Source of the DNA: Mesorhizobium sp. ORS 3324
GTDB lineage: Bacteria > Pseudomonadota > Alphaproteobacteria > Rhizobiales > Rhizobiaceae
DNA: 64,000 nt
NCBI GenBank assembly: GCA_000824825.2
Contig: LM655204.1
Coordinates: forward strand, 94,999-158,998
Direction: 5' to 3'
Part shown: piece after piece, positions 1-8,433 of the stretch
Numbering within the stretch: position 1 is the stretch's first letter
Layout: the number at the start of each line of letters is the position of its first letter
Made by a program: the position numbers and the translations under genes
Notes under the pieces: generated by a model
Seen by the model: the letters and a program-made list of their open reading frames with translations, nothing else
What the model was told of the DNA's origin: nothing
Database searches by the model: none

Positions 1-674
1 GAAATGCCGGCAAGCCAGTCGCGCAGACCGACGGCGATACGCTCAGCCGCGCTGGGGTCCTTGAGCAGGCCACCCTTGCCGATCGCCTCCCGGCCGGCCT
101 CGAATTGCGGCTTGATGAGAAGCAGCGCCCTGGCGCCCTCGCCCGCCAAGGCAAGCGCCGGCGGCAGCGCCAGTTTCAGCGAGATGAAACTGACATCGCA
201 GACCAGGAAATCCGGGATGCGGCCGCCGAGATCGTCTGTCGTCAGGTCTCGGGCGTTCAGCCCCTCGATCACCGTCACGCGCGGGTCGCCGGCGACGTCG
301 GGATGCATCTGGCCATGGCCGACATCGATCGCCGTGACATGGGCTGCGCCGCGCTCGAGCAGCGCCTGGGTGAAGCCGCCGGTCGAAGCGCCGATGTCGA
401 GCGCCTCTGTCCCGGAGGGATCGAACCCGAATCGGTCGAGACCGGCAACAAGCTTCAGCGCGGCGCGCGACATATAGGCCCGCGCCGGGTCGTTGATCGC
501 GACGACGCAGTCCGCCGCGACGGGCTGGCCGGGCTTGCGGGCAACGGCGCCGTCAACGGTGACCGTGCCGCGCTCGATGGCGTCGCGAGCCCGCGAGCGG
601 CTGGCGAACAGGCCGCGCGCGACGAGCAGCTCGTCAAGACGCTGGCGCGCGTTCAATGGCAAGGAGGAATTCAT
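1..674 (-). CDS. tlyA: TlyA family rRNA (cytidine-2'-O)-methyltransferase, 3' end cut by window
   Basis: S4 RNA-binding domain followed by an FtsJ-like SAM methyltransferase, the architecture of TlyA/hemolysin A proteins that 2'-O-methylate rRNA. Translating the minus strand from the ATG at 674 gives an S4-type start (residues ~9-60, RLDELLVARGLFASRSRARD), then motif I as ALDIGASTGGFTQALLERGA and later LVCDVSFISLKLALPPALAL and LLLIKPQFEAGRE. A GAAGGCC ribosome site precedes the ATG. The frame runs off the window edge, so the last part is missing. dxs lies just downstream of it in gene order, as in other rhizobia. Family assignment is firm; TlyA's exact target base here is inferred. Confidence 0.93.
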   Translation of the reverse strand, partial: MNSSLPLNARQRLDELLVARGLFASRSRARDAIERGTVTVDGAVARKPGQPVAADCVVAINDPARAYMSRAALKLVAGLDRFGFDPSGTEALDIGASTGGFTQALLERGAAHVTAIDVGHGQMHPDVAGDPRVTVIEGLNARDLTTDDLGGRIPDFLVCDVSFISLKLALPPALALAGEGARALLLIKPQFEAGREAIGKGGLLKDPSAAERIAVGLRDWLAGI

Positions 675-777
675 CGGCCTTCATTGGCGAAAGCCGGCGG
701 CGAAGGCAATGGCAGTGTGTTGAATATGGCGCGGAGCGCGGCAGAATGCGCGAGCCGAAACAGCCTAGGAGGAGGCC

Positions 778-1173
778 ATGCTGAAGGGAACCTGCCATTG
801 CGGCGCTGCCCACTGGACCCTGGAAGGGGATCCTGGATCGATCACTGCCTGCAACTGCACGCTTTGCCGCCGCTACGGCACGCTCTGGGCCTATGACTAT
901 GTCGACGAGCGCATCCGCATCGCAGGTCCGATGAGTTCCTATAGGCGCGCAGAGGTGGCCGAGCCTGCGCTCGAGATCCTGTTCTGTCCTAAATGCGCCT
1001 GCGTGCTCGCCTGGCGCGGCCTGGGCTCCAGCGGCCGCACGCGCATCGCCGTCAATGTCAGGCTGGCGCCGCCGGAGGCGGTCGCCGACCTGCCGATCGA
1101 CCATTTCGACGGTCTCGACACATTCGACGACCTGCCGCGCGACGGCCGCTGCGTGCGCGACATGTGGTTTTAG
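778..1173 (+). CDS. GFA/CENP-V family zinc-binding protein
   Basis: Small 131-residue protein of the glutathione-dependent formaldehyde-activating (GFA) fold. The zinc-binding cysteines are visible: GTCHCG near residue 5, CNCTLCRR near residue 30 and FCPKCACVLAWRG near residue 70. The start is supported by an AGGAGG site 5 bases upstream. True Gfa catalyses glutathione-formaldehyde adduct formation, but most family members have no demonstrated substrate, so no gene symbol is given. It is convergent with the small secreted protein gene, and the two stop codons overlap by a few bases. Confidence 0.85.
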   Translation: MLKGTCHCGAAHWTLEGDPGSITACNCTLCRRYGTLWAYDYVDERIRIAGPMSSYRRAEVAEPALEILFCPKCACVLAWRGLGSSGRTRIAVNVRLAPPEAVADLPIDHFDGLDTFDDLPRDGRCVRDMWF

Positions 1174-1451
1174 TACCGCGAGACCTGGCGCTCGACCGCC
1201 GGCATCAGCCCGTCATTGTTGGAAGCCTGCGCGCGCGGAGGCTCAACCTGAACCGGCGCTGCCGGCGCTGCATCCGGCAGCACCACGAGCTGAGGAACCT
1301 GCTTGTAGGAGAAACCGCCGCGGATGTTGCCCATCTTGCCGGCGACGATCCCTATCACCGCCTTTTCGAGGTTGCGGTCGTAACTCGTTTCGGCTGCCAC
1401 CGGCGCGGTCACGGCTATCACAAAGGCCATGCCGCAAAGGAACGATTTCAT
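1170..1451 (-). CDS. small exported protein of unknown function
   Basis: 93-residue protein. I chose the ATG at 1451 because GGGGAG lies 8 bases upstream and because it begins a classic signal peptide (MKSFLCGMAFVIAVTAPVAA, cut after AxA). The mature part has a short conserved-looking stretch (SYDRNLEKAVIGIVAGKMGN) and a Pro/Ala/Val-rich tail. An upstream in-frame ATG at 1535 would add 28 residues before the signal peptide and is less likely. No recognised domain; probably periplasmic. Confidence 0.7.
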   Translation of the reverse strand: MKSFLCGMAFVIAVTAPVAAETSYDRNLEKAVIGIVAGKMGNIRGGFSYKQVPQLVVLPDAAPAAPVQVEPPRAQASNNDGLMPAVERQVSRY

Positions 1452-1602
1452 CTTCTTATCTCCCCTGCCTCGGACCAAGGTCTTAGCAGGGTGCCGTTGA
1501 AAATCGGCCAAAAGACAGAGTAACCGAACCGCCAAGCGGAAGCGTTAACAAACACTTACAGCAAGAAGCCGGCAAAGAGATCCAGCAGGTTGAGATTTCG
1601 AT

Positions 1603-3516
1603 TCAGGCGCGCTGCGCCTGGATGCCGTGGCCAAGCGCGGCGAAGACCGTGCGCACGATGCCGGCCGTGTCGAGCCCGGCGTCGGCATACATTTTTTCGG
1701 GCTTGGCGTGGTCGATGAACGCGTCCGGCAGCACCAGCGGGCGCACCTTGAGGCCGCTTTCCAACAGCCCTTCATGAGCGAGGAAATGCAGCACCTGGGC
1801 GGCGAAGCCGCCGATCGCGCCCTCCTCGACCGTCACCAGCACTTCGTGCGAGCGCGCGAGGCGGCGGATGAGGTCCTCGTCCAGCGGCTTGGCGAAGCGG
1901 GCATCGGCAACGGTGGTGGAAAGGCCCGCCGCGCCGAGCTCCTCGGCGGCCAGCAGGCAATCCTGCAGCCGCGTGCCGAAAGAGAGGAGCGCAACCTTGG
2001 CGCCTTCCTTCAGGATACGGCCCTTGCCGATTTCCAGCACCGCGCCGCGTTCCGGCATGTCGACGCCGACGCCGTTGCCGCGCGGATAGCGGAAGGCGAT
2101 CGGGCCGCCCTCGTAGTCGGCTGCCGTGCGCACCATGTGGCGCAGCTCCGCCTCGTCGGCCGCGGCCATGACGACGAAGCCGGGCAGCGAGGCGAGGAAG
2201 GTCGTGTCGAAGGCGCCGCAATGGGTAGCTCCGTCGGCCCCGACGAAGCCGGCGCGGTCGATGGGAAAACGCACCGGCAGCTTCTGAATCGCCACGTCGT
2301 GCACGACCTGATCGTAGGCGCGCTGCAGGAAGGTCGAGTAGATGGCGGCGAAAGGCTTGTAGCCTTCAGTGGCGAGGCCGGCGGCGAAGGTCACCGCGTG
2401 CTGCTCGGCAATGCCGACATCGAAGGTCCTTGCCGGAAATACCTCGCCGAACAGATCGAGGCCGGTGCCGCTCGGCATGGCGGCGGTGATCGCCACGATG
2501 CGGTCGTCCTCGCGCGCTTCTTGGATCAGGCTTTCGGCGAAGACCTTGGTGTAGCTCGGCGCGTTGGCCGGCGCCTTGGCCTGCGCACCGGTGATGACGT
2601 CGAACTTGTTGACGCCGTGGTACTTGTCGGCGGCGGCTTCCGCCGGCGCGTAGCCCTTGCCCTTCTGGGTCACGACATGGATCAGCACCGGGCCGTCGGC
2701 ATTGTCGCGAACGTTCCTCAGCACCGGGATAAGGTGCTCCAAATTGTGCCCGTCGATCGGGCCGATGTGATAGAAGCCCATCTCCTCGAACAGCGTGCCG
2801 CCGGTGACGTAGCCGCGCGCGTGCTCAACCGCGCGCGTGATGGCACGATCGGCGCGCTTGCCGAGATAGGAGGTCAGCTTCTTGCCGAAATCGCGCAGAC
2901 CCAGATATGCCTTGCCCGAAGCGAGCCTTGCCAGATAGGCGCTCATCGCGCCGGTCGGCGGCGCAATCGACATGTCGTTGTCGTTGAGGATGACGATGAG
3001 GCGCGCGTCCAGCGCGCCGGCATTGTTCATCGCCTCATAGGCCATGCCGGCTGACATGGCGCCGTCGCCGATGACGGCAATGACATTGTTGCGGCCGCCC
3101 GAAAGGTCGCGGCCCATGGCCATGCCGAGACCGGCGGAAATCGAGGTCGAGGAATGGGCCGCGCCGAAGGGGTCGTATTCGCTCTCGGCTCGCCGGGTGA
3201 AACCGGAGAGGCCACCCTCCTGGCGAAGCGTGCGGATGCGGTCGCGGCGGCCGGTCAGGATCTTGTGCGGATAGGCCTGGTGGCCGACATCCCAGATCAG
3301 CCGGTCTTGCGGCGTGTCGAAGACATAATGCAAGGCAACCGTCAGCTCGACCACGCCGAGGCCGGCGCCAAGATGGCCGCCCGTGTGCGAAACGGCGTCG
3401 ATCAGTTCGGCGCGCAGTTCCGTTGCCAGCTGCGGCAGCTCGCTTTCGTCAAGCGCCCGCAAGTCCGCCGGGATGCGGACCTTGTCGAGGAGCGGCGTAT
3501 CGGGCTTTGGGTTCAC
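1603..3516 (-). CDS. dxs: 1-deoxy-D-xylulose-5-phosphate synthase
   Basis: First enzyme of the MEP isoprenoid pathway: condenses pyruvate and glyceraldehyde 3-phosphate using thiamine diphosphate. 637 residues, normal for the family. Visible motifs: HTGGHLGAGLGVVELTVALH at the N-terminus, the ThDP/Mg motif GDGAMSAGMAYEAMNNAG through LNDNDMSI (residues ~150-180), the transketolase-type GIAEQHAVTFAAGLA (~365) and a C-terminal transketolase domain. Start is a GTG at 3516. ispE at about 50.4 kb and the polyprenyl synthase at 47 kb belong to the same overall pathway but are not linked in an operon. Confidence 0.98.
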   Translation of the reverse strand: MNPKPDTPLLDKVRIPADLRALDESELPQLATELRAELIDAVSHTGGHLGAGLGVVELTVALHYVFDTPQDRLIWDVGHQAYPHKILTGRRDRIRTLRQEGGLSGFTRRAESEYDPFGAAHSSTSISAGLGMAMGRDLSGGRNNVIAVIGDGAMSAGMAYEAMNNAGALDARLIVILNDNDMSIAPPTGAMSAYLARLASGKAYLGLRDFGKKLTSYLGKRADRAITRAVEHARGYVTGGTLFEEMGFYHIGPIDGHNLEHLIPVLRNVRDNADGPVLIHVVTQKGKGYAPAEAAADKYHGVNKFDVITGAQAKAPANAPSYTKVFAESLIQEAREDDRIVAITAAMPSGTGLDLFGEVFPARTFDVGIAEQHAVTFAAGLATEGYKPFAAIYSTFLQRAYDQVVHDVAIQKLPVRFPIDRAGFVGADGATHCGAFDTTFLASLPGFVVMAAADEAELRHMVRTAADYEGGPIAFRYPRGNGVGVDMPERGAVLEIGKGRILKEGAKVALLSFGTRLQDCLLAAEELGAAGLSTTVADARFAKPLDEDLIRRLARSHEVLVTVEEGAIGGFAAQVLHFLAHEGLLESGLKVRPLVLPDAFIDHAKPEKMYADAGLDTAGIVRTVFAALGHGIQAQRA

Positions 3517-3631
3517 TCTGGAGCGGCCTGCTTCAAACTTAACCTTGCACTAAACTTCACAAATATGCGCTTGGATCATGCGCGAAATATGCCGCCGGGG
3601 AGCGAATGTAAATGCGTGTCGGTGACGCGCC

Positions 3632-4552
3632 TCAACCTTCCGGCAACGGAATGAACTCTTCCTCATCGCCGGGAACGATATCGAAGCGCCCCGTCTTCCA
3701 TTCTTCCTTCGCCTGCTCGATGCGTTCCTTCGAGGATGAAACGAAATTCCACCAGATGTAACGCCTCGAACCGAGCGAGGCGCCGCCGAACAGCATGAAG
3801 TGCGCACCGCGCTGCGACGAAACGACGATCTCCTCGCCGGGCTTGAAAACCAGAAGCCGCTCGGCCGGGAAGCAGTCGCCGGCAATCGAGACCTCGCCTT
3901 CCAGCGTGTAGATGGCGCGCTCCTCGGCATCGGCCGGGATCTTCACGCTGGCGCCTGCGGCCAGCCGCAGATCGGCATAAAGCGTCTCCGAGGCGGTCGC
4001 GACCGGCGAGCGCAGCCCGGAGAATTCGCCGATGACAACGCGTCCGCTGACGCCTTCGGCGTCGATCTCGGGCAAGCGGATCACCGATGTATTGGCGAAG
4101 ACCGGGGCGATCTCCTCCTTGCCGTCGGGCAGTGCCAGCCAGGTCTGCAGGCCGGAGACCGACATCGGCGCGCCGCGCAGCTCCTCCGGTGTGCGCTCGG
4201 AGTGGACGATGCCGCGGCCGGCGGTCATCAGGTTCACGTCGCCCGGCGCGATCACCATTTCGGTACCGAGCGAATCGCGATGCCTGATCCTGCCGTCGAA
4301 CAGGTAGGTGACGGTCGAGAGCCCGATATGCGGGTGCGGGCGCACGTCGATCGCCTGGCCGGCGCGCAGGATGGCCGGTCCCATGCGGTCGAAGAAGATG
4401 AATGGACCGACCAGCCGGCGTTTCGCCGTCGGCAAGGCACGGCGGACCTCGAAGCCGCCGATATCCTTGGCGTTGGGGATGACCATCAACTCGATCTGAT
4501 CGCAGGCGAAGGCATCGCCGGCCTCAGGATCGTTGCCCGGGAAAAAGCTCAT
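3632..4552 (-). CDS. pirin family cupin protein
   Basis: 306-residue bicupin of the pirin family, non-haem metal-dependent proteins; some act as quercetinases, others have regulatory roles. The metal-site region reads RPHPHIGLSTVTYLFDGRIR (His x2) with the later His-Glu pair in IVHSERTPEE. The C-terminal half carries the usual pirin C domain with PGEEIVVSSQRGAHFMLFGG. It starts 9 bases after the DUF2277 stop, so the two are probably cotranscribed. Function beyond the family cannot be read from sequence. Confidence 0.9.
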   Translation of the reverse strand: MSFFPGNDPEAGDAFACDQIELMVIPNAKDIGGFEVRRALPTAKRRLVGPFIFFDRMGPAILRAGQAIDVRPHPHIGLSTVTYLFDGRIRHRDSLGTEMVIAPGDVNLMTAGRGIVHSERTPEELRGAPMSVSGLQTWLALPDGKEEIAPVFANTSVIRLPEIDAEGVSGRVVIGEFSGLRSPVATASETLYADLRLAAGASVKIPADAEERAIYTLEGEVSIAGDCFPAERLLVFKPGEEIVVSSQRGAHFMLFGGASLGSRRYIWWNFVSSSKERIEQAKEEWKTGRFDIVPGDEEEFIPLPEG

Positions 4553-4561
4553 GTGAGGGCC

Positions 4562-4828
4562 TCAGGCGAAGCGAAGCGCGGATCTGGCTTTCGCCTTGGC
4601 GGCCTCTTCCTCGCGATTGCGCGGGTGCTGGGTGGTTTCGAGCGAATCGATGAGCTCGCGCGCCGCAGCGGCGATCGCCCCGACGGCGTGGTTGAAGGCA
4701 TCTTCGTTGCGCTTGGAGGGCTTGGTCGAGCCGCTCAGCTTGCGCACGAACTGCAGCGCCGCGTCATGCACCTCGTCGTCGGTCGCCGGCGGATCGAAGT
4801 TGAACAGGGTCTTGATGTTTCGGCACAT
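4562..4828 (-). CDS. DUF2277 family protein
   Basis: 88-residue protein beginning MCRNIKTLFNFDPPATDDEV, the characteristic start of the DUF2277 family, followed by a helical Arg/Lys-rich segment and an Ala-rich tail. The ATG at 4828 has AAGGAG 6 bases upstream; a longer upstream reading frame is just shadow of xseB. Lies between xseB (38-base gap) and the pirin gene (9-base gap). Function unknown. Confidence 0.85.
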   Translation of the reverse strand: MCRNIKTLFNFDPPATDDEVHDAALQFVRKLSGSTKPSKRNEDAFNHAVGAIAAAARELIDSLETTQHPRNREEEAAKAKARSALRFA

Positions 4829-4866
4829 GCTTAACTCCTTGCCTTTGTCCTTCCGCTCCTCCCAAT

Positions 4867-5118
4867 CTACTCCCCGTCGAGCGGCTCCGTCCCGACAGGC
4901 TTGCCGTCGCGAGACAGCCTGATCTTCTCGACCTTGTCCTCGGCAGCCTTGAGCAGCCGGTCGCAATGGGCCTTCAGCGCCTCGCCGCGCTCGTAGATGC
5001 GGATCGACTGGTCGAGCGGGACGTCGCCGCGCTCCAGATCATCGACGATCTTCTCCAGCGCGTCGAGCGCCTGTTCGAAGCTCATCGCCTTGACGTCCTC
5101 ATTGCCTTCGCCAGCCAT
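4867..5118 (-). CDS. xseB: exodeoxyribonuclease VII small subunit
   Basis: 83-residue all-helical protein, the usual XseB length, with the family core SFEQALDALEKIVDDLERGD and then LDQSIRIYERGEALKAHCDR. XseB assembles with the large subunit XseA (not in the window) to degrade single-stranded DNA. Only 3 bases separate it from the upstream HDAC-like gene, an operon arrangement known in other rhizobia. Confidence 0.95.
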   Translation of the reverse strand: MAGEGNEDVKAMSFEQALDALEKIVDDLERGDVPLDQSIRIYERGEALKAHCDRLLKAAEDKVEKIRLSRDGKPVGTEPLDGE

Positions 5119-5121
5119 ATC

Positions 5122-6048
5122 CTATCCCTTCATCAGCCGCCCGACATGGGCGGCGACCGAAAATGCCAGTCCCTGCAGATCGTAGCCGCCCTCCAGCAGG
5201 CTGACGAGCCGGTTGCCGCTGTGGCGGCCCGCGCGTTCCATCAGTTGGCCGGTCGCCCAGTCGAAATCATCCTCGGTCAGGTTGATCTCGGCCAGCGGAT
5301 CGCGATGGTGCGCATCGAACCCGGCGGAAATGATGATGAGGTCCGGCCTGAATGCATCGATCGAGGGCAATACGCGCGACAGGAAGGCGTCGCGGAACGT
5401 GTCGCTGCCGGTGCTCGGCGCAAGCGGCGCGTTGACGATGTTGCCGACGCCCGTCTCGCTCTTTGCGCCGGTGCCCGGATAAAGCGGCATCTGGTGGGTC
5501 GAGCAATAGAGCACCGAGGGATCGTGCCAAAAAATGTCCTGTGTGCCGTTGCCGTGATGCACATCCCAATCGACGATGGCGACACGCTCGGCCTGATGCC
5601 GCTTCTGCGCATGGCGGGCGGCGATCGCCGCGGTGTTGAACAGGCAAAAACCCATGGCCGTCGTCTTTTCGGCATGGTGACCGGGAGGGCGGGCGGCAAC
5701 GAAGACATTGGCGGCGCGGCCTTCGAAGACGTCGTCTATCGCAGCGTTTGCCGCGCCGATCGCCGTCATTGCCGCCTGCCAGCTCTTCGGGCTGGCGCTG
5801 GTGTCGGCGTCGATCGAGACGATACCGGTCTCGGGAATCGCAGCGCGGATGCGCGCAACAAAATCCTGCGGATGGGCATAAAGGATGGTGGCCTCATCGC
5901 CTTCCGGCGCTCTGACGCGATCGAGCGCCGCAGAAGCCTCGTCGTCCAGCACGCGCTCGATGGCGCGCAGCCGGTCGGGCCGCTCGGGGTGGCCCGGCGG
6001 CGTCAGGTGTTCCAGGAATACCGGATGGGTGTAGAGACGGGTGGTCAT
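5122..6048 (-). CDS. histone deacetylase-like amidohydrolase
   Basis: 308-residue member of the arginase/deacetylase superfamily (class II HDAC-like, acetylpolyamine amidohydrolase group). Catalytic and zinc motifs are present: RPPGHHAEKTTAMGFCLFNT with the paired His, VAIVDWDVHHGNGTQDIF with the Asp and His ligands, SAGFDAHHRDPLAEINL with the second Asp, and SLLEGGYDLQGLA. I take the ATG at 6048 (MTTRLYTHPVFLEH); a longer start at 6126 adds a poorly conserved leader. Real substrates in bacteria are acetylated polyamines, small amines or acyl-lysines; which applies here is not determinable. Confidence 0.9.
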   Translation of the reverse strand: MTTRLYTHPVFLEHLTPPGHPERPDRLRAIERVLDDEASAALDRVRAPEGDEATILYAHPQDFVARIRAAIPETGIVSIDADTSASPKSWQAAMTAIGAANAAIDDVFEGRAANVFVAARPPGHHAEKTTAMGFCLFNTAAIAARHAQKRHQAERVAIVDWDVHHGNGTQDIFWHDPSVLYCSTHQMPLYPGTGAKSETGVGNIVNAPLAPSTGSDTFRDAFLSRVLPSIDAFRPDLIIISAGFDAHHRDPLAEINLTEDDFDWATGQLMERAGRHSGNRLVSLLEGGYDLQGLAFSVAAHVGRLMKG

Positions 6049-6167
6049 GGCGCCTAATCTAGGCACGCGCGGCCCGAATGACCATGTTGCAGCGCCGAAT
6101 GGCTGGGGAAAATCGCGCCTCGCCATGTCGCTAGTGGCATTGGCGCCGCTCCAGCTTCACGATAAGG

Positions 6168-6335
6168 TCGCATCGCTGCCTGGTGCCCGCGGACGCGGGA
6201 GAATCGGGAACACGGTTGAATTCCGTGGCGTGCCCAACGCTGTGAGGGGGACCGCGCCGGCAAAAGCCACTGTCGATGACGGGAAGGCGCCGGAGCGGGA
6301 CGATCCCGAGCCAGAAGACCGGCCCGGCAGACATG
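6168..6335 (+). promoter_or_regulatory. cobalamin (B12) riboswitch upstream of bluB
   Basis: Landmarks of the adenosylcobalamin aptamer occur in the right order: GGTGCCCGC at 6182-6190, GGGAACACGGTTGAATTCCG around 6207-6225, GTGCCCAACGCTGTGAGGG at 6230-6248, GCCACTGTC at 6266-6274, GGGAAGGCG at 6281-6289 and the B12 box GAGCCAGAAGACCGGCC at 6308-6324. It ends about 50 bases before the bluB ATG, so binding of the cofactor should reduce bluB expression. Exact boundaries are estimated. Confidence 0.92.
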
Positions 6336-6383
6336 GTCTTGCGCTTGGTCAGGCGCAGGACTGCTGTCGCAAGGGGACAAGCG

Positions 6384-7121
6384 ATGCAGGCACGAACGGC
6401 CGCCATGGGCGGCGATGACTTTGACCAATTGGCGCGCGACGCAGTCTACCGGGCAATGTTCACCCGGCGCGATGTGCGCAGCCATTTCATCTCCGACGAT
6501 CTCGACGACTGCGTGCTGGCGCGGCTGCTGACGGCCGCCCATCATGCGCCGTCGGTCGGCTACATGCAGCCGTGGAACTTCATCATCATCCGCGATGCGG
6601 CAAGGCGACGGCAGGTGCGGGACCTGTTCCTTGCCGCGCGCGAGCAGGAACTGCCGGCGATCGAGGCGGAGCGGCAGGCGCTCTACCGCAAGCTGAAGCT
6701 CGAAGGCATCTGCGAAAGCGCGCTCAACCTCTGCGTCACCTGCGACCGGCAGCGCTCGAAGGACTCGCCGCTCGGGCGCTGGCACAATCCGGAGATGGAC
6801 CTCTACAGCACCGTCTGCGCGGTGCAGAATTTCTGGCTGGCGGCGCGCGCCGAGGGCGTCGGCGTCGGCTGGGTGAGCATCATCGAGACCGAGGCGCTGA
6901 AGCGGTTGCTGTCGATCCCCGAGCATGTGACGCCGATCGCCTATCTCTGCGTCGGCCGCGTCTCGGAATTCGCGCCGCGGCCGGACCTCGAGGCGCATGG
7001 CTGGGGCAAGCGCCTGCCGCTGTCCGATCTGGTGATGAGCGAGACCTTTTGCGGCGCCGGCGAGGCGCCGCTCAAATCGGCGATTGCCCGTCTCGGTGCT
7101 GGCGACTGGACGAAGCCGTGA
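6384..7121 (+). CDS. bluB: 5,6-dimethylbenzimidazole synthase
   Basis: 245-residue nitroreductase-fold enzyme that fragments reduced FMN with oxygen to make 5,6-dimethylbenzimidazole, the lower ligand of B12. Diagnostic stretches: YRAMFTRRDVRSHFI (~30), HHAPSVGYMQPWNFIIIRD (~60), and LGVGWVSI-like GVGVGWVSIIETEALKRLLS (~165). The ATG at 6384 has AAGGGGAC 7 bases upstream. A cobalamin riboswitch lies directly upstream, which independently supports the assignment. Rhizobial BluB is important for symbiosis in Sinorhizobium. Confidence 0.97.
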   Translation: MQARTAAMGGDDFDQLARDAVYRAMFTRRDVRSHFISDDLDDCVLARLLTAAHHAPSVGYMQPWNFIIIRDAARRRQVRDLFLAAREQELPAIEAERQALYRKLKLEGICESALNLCVTCDRQRSKDSPLGRWHNPEMDLYSTVCAVQNFWLAARAEGVGVGWVSIIETEALKRLLSIPEHVTPIAYLCVGRVSEFAPRPDLEAHGWGKRLPLSDLVMSETFCGAGEAPLKSAIARLGAGDWTKP

Positions 7122-7154
7122 TCAGGCAGTCCTCGAGGTGAAGGGGGCCGATGA

Positions 7155-8135
7155 TCAAGCAGCCCGGGGTGCGTCCCAGCGCGAGCCGCCGAAGGAGCCG
7201 AGCGCCTTGTCGCGGAGCTCCCTGAACTTCGACGAGGCCTCGGCCAGGCGCTGGTCCCATTCCGGGTTCGGAACCTGGCCTTCGATGGTGTCGAAATAGA
7301 CCTGCATCAGCGATGCGATGGCGAAGGGCTCGATGAAGGCCGCCTTGAAGGCCCAGGCGAAGACGATTGCCAACACGAAGGCCCAGCCGGCAAGCCGCCC
7401 CGGCATGACCCAGAGGATGGCGGCTGCGGGCGCCAGCATCAAAAGGAAGATGACGAAGGACACGCCCCACATGATCACCGCCAGCCAGACGGCGTTCTTG
7501 ACCATGCGCTTGCCGTTCTGTGCGTAGAGCACGACGCCTTGCCTGGCGGTCTCGAAAGGCGAGCTCGAATTGATGCGGATATTGTAGCCGAGGATGATCT
7601 CGTCGACATAGGTGAGCGACAGGCGGATCACCGTGTTGATGAAGCTGACGATGCCGCTCAGGCCGGGAATGGGCAGGAATGCCGCGATGCCGCCGATCAG
7701 GCCGGTGATGGCGCGGATGGCGCCCTTGACCAGCTGGTCGATCACGAAAAGGATGTTGGCTTCGGCGAAGCGCTGGGTCACCACTTCCTTCGCATAGGCG
7801 ATCTGGCCCTGGCCGTCGGGAACGTCATGGCCGTCGATCAGATGGACCATGACCGCGATATGGCCAGCCTTGAGCACATAGAGGATGTATTCGCGGATCC
7901 AGTAGACAGCGATCGAGACGACGCCGAAGCCGACAACCCCGCCCCACAAGGCAAACGACATCGGCCCGTCCGGATCGGTCGAGATGTGGCCGACACCATA
8001 GCCGACGCTGGCGCCGGTGCCGGTCGCCATGATGTAGGCGACCGTGATGCCGAAATAGACGATCATGCGAAAGACGATAAACGGCCATGTCCGCATCATG
8101 ATGGACACCGACCGGCCGACGCTGAAGTCCCACAT
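7155..8135 (-). CDS. multipass inner-membrane protein, unknown function
   Basis: 326-residue protein with about five to six membrane segments: residues ~14-37, ~62-95, ~125-160, ~215-243 and ~250-280. The N-terminus MWDFSVGRSVSIMMRTWPFI and the soluble C-terminal tail (EGQVPNPEWDQRLAEASSKF) resemble a conserved uncharacterised family in alphaproteobacteria. No catalytic motif or transport signature is visible. It is convergent with bluB (33-base gap) and has its own upstream region with GGGAG before the ATG. Confidence 0.75.
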   Translation of the reverse strand: MWDFSVGRSVSIMMRTWPFIVFRMIVYFGITVAYIMATGTGASVGYGVGHISTDPDGPMSFALWGGVVGFGVVSIAVYWIREYILYVLKAGHIAVMVHLIDGHDVPDGQGQIAYAKEVVTQRFAEANILFVIDQLVKGAIRAITGLIGGIAAFLPIPGLSGIVSFINTVIRLSLTYVDEIILGYNIRINSSSPFETARQGVVLYAQNGKRMVKNAVWLAVIMWGVSFVIFLLMLAPAAAILWVMPGRLAGWAFVLAIVFAWAFKAAFIEPFAIASLMQVYFDTIEGQVPNPEWDQRLAEASSKFRELRDKALGSFGGSRWDAPRAA

Positions 8136-8433
8136 GGCCCGACTCTCCCACCTCAGAGTTGGCCGGAGAGGATGCGCTCGCGCCAGCCATTGTCAATTGC
8201 GGATCGATTTTGAGCGGGGGACAATTGTTTAACCCTGCGCCGCCCCTCATCCACCTGCCGGCACCTTCTCCCCGTGAACGACGGGGGAAGGGAAGCGCTC
8301 CGGCGCTGGCGCCCCCCTCTCCCCGTCCTTCGTCGCGGAGGCTCCGGTCAATCGCCTACGTCGCGGAGGCTTCGGTCAGCCAGCAACGCCGGCTGGCTAC
8401 CGTAGGACCTGCGGCTCGTCGACCCTTCGAGAC
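8136..8433. repeat. intergenic region with degenerate rhizobial REP-like sequence
   Basis: Almost 300 bases without a gene between the membrane-protein start and the ribB stop. Positions ~8240-8330 hold a decayed copy of the palindromic element also found at 33.4 and 55.8 kb (CCCCTCATCC...CACCTTCTCCCCG followed by its partial complement). Two short direct repeats (GTCGCGGAGGCT/TCGGTCA at ~8333 and ~8362) follow. I see no small gene. Confidence 0.55.

Noticed and set aside
1627..3054. 475-codon plus-strand frame opposite dxs
   Set aside because: Antisense shadow of a clear dxs gene; Arg/Ala/Asp-rich translation without any domain, typical in high-GC DNA.
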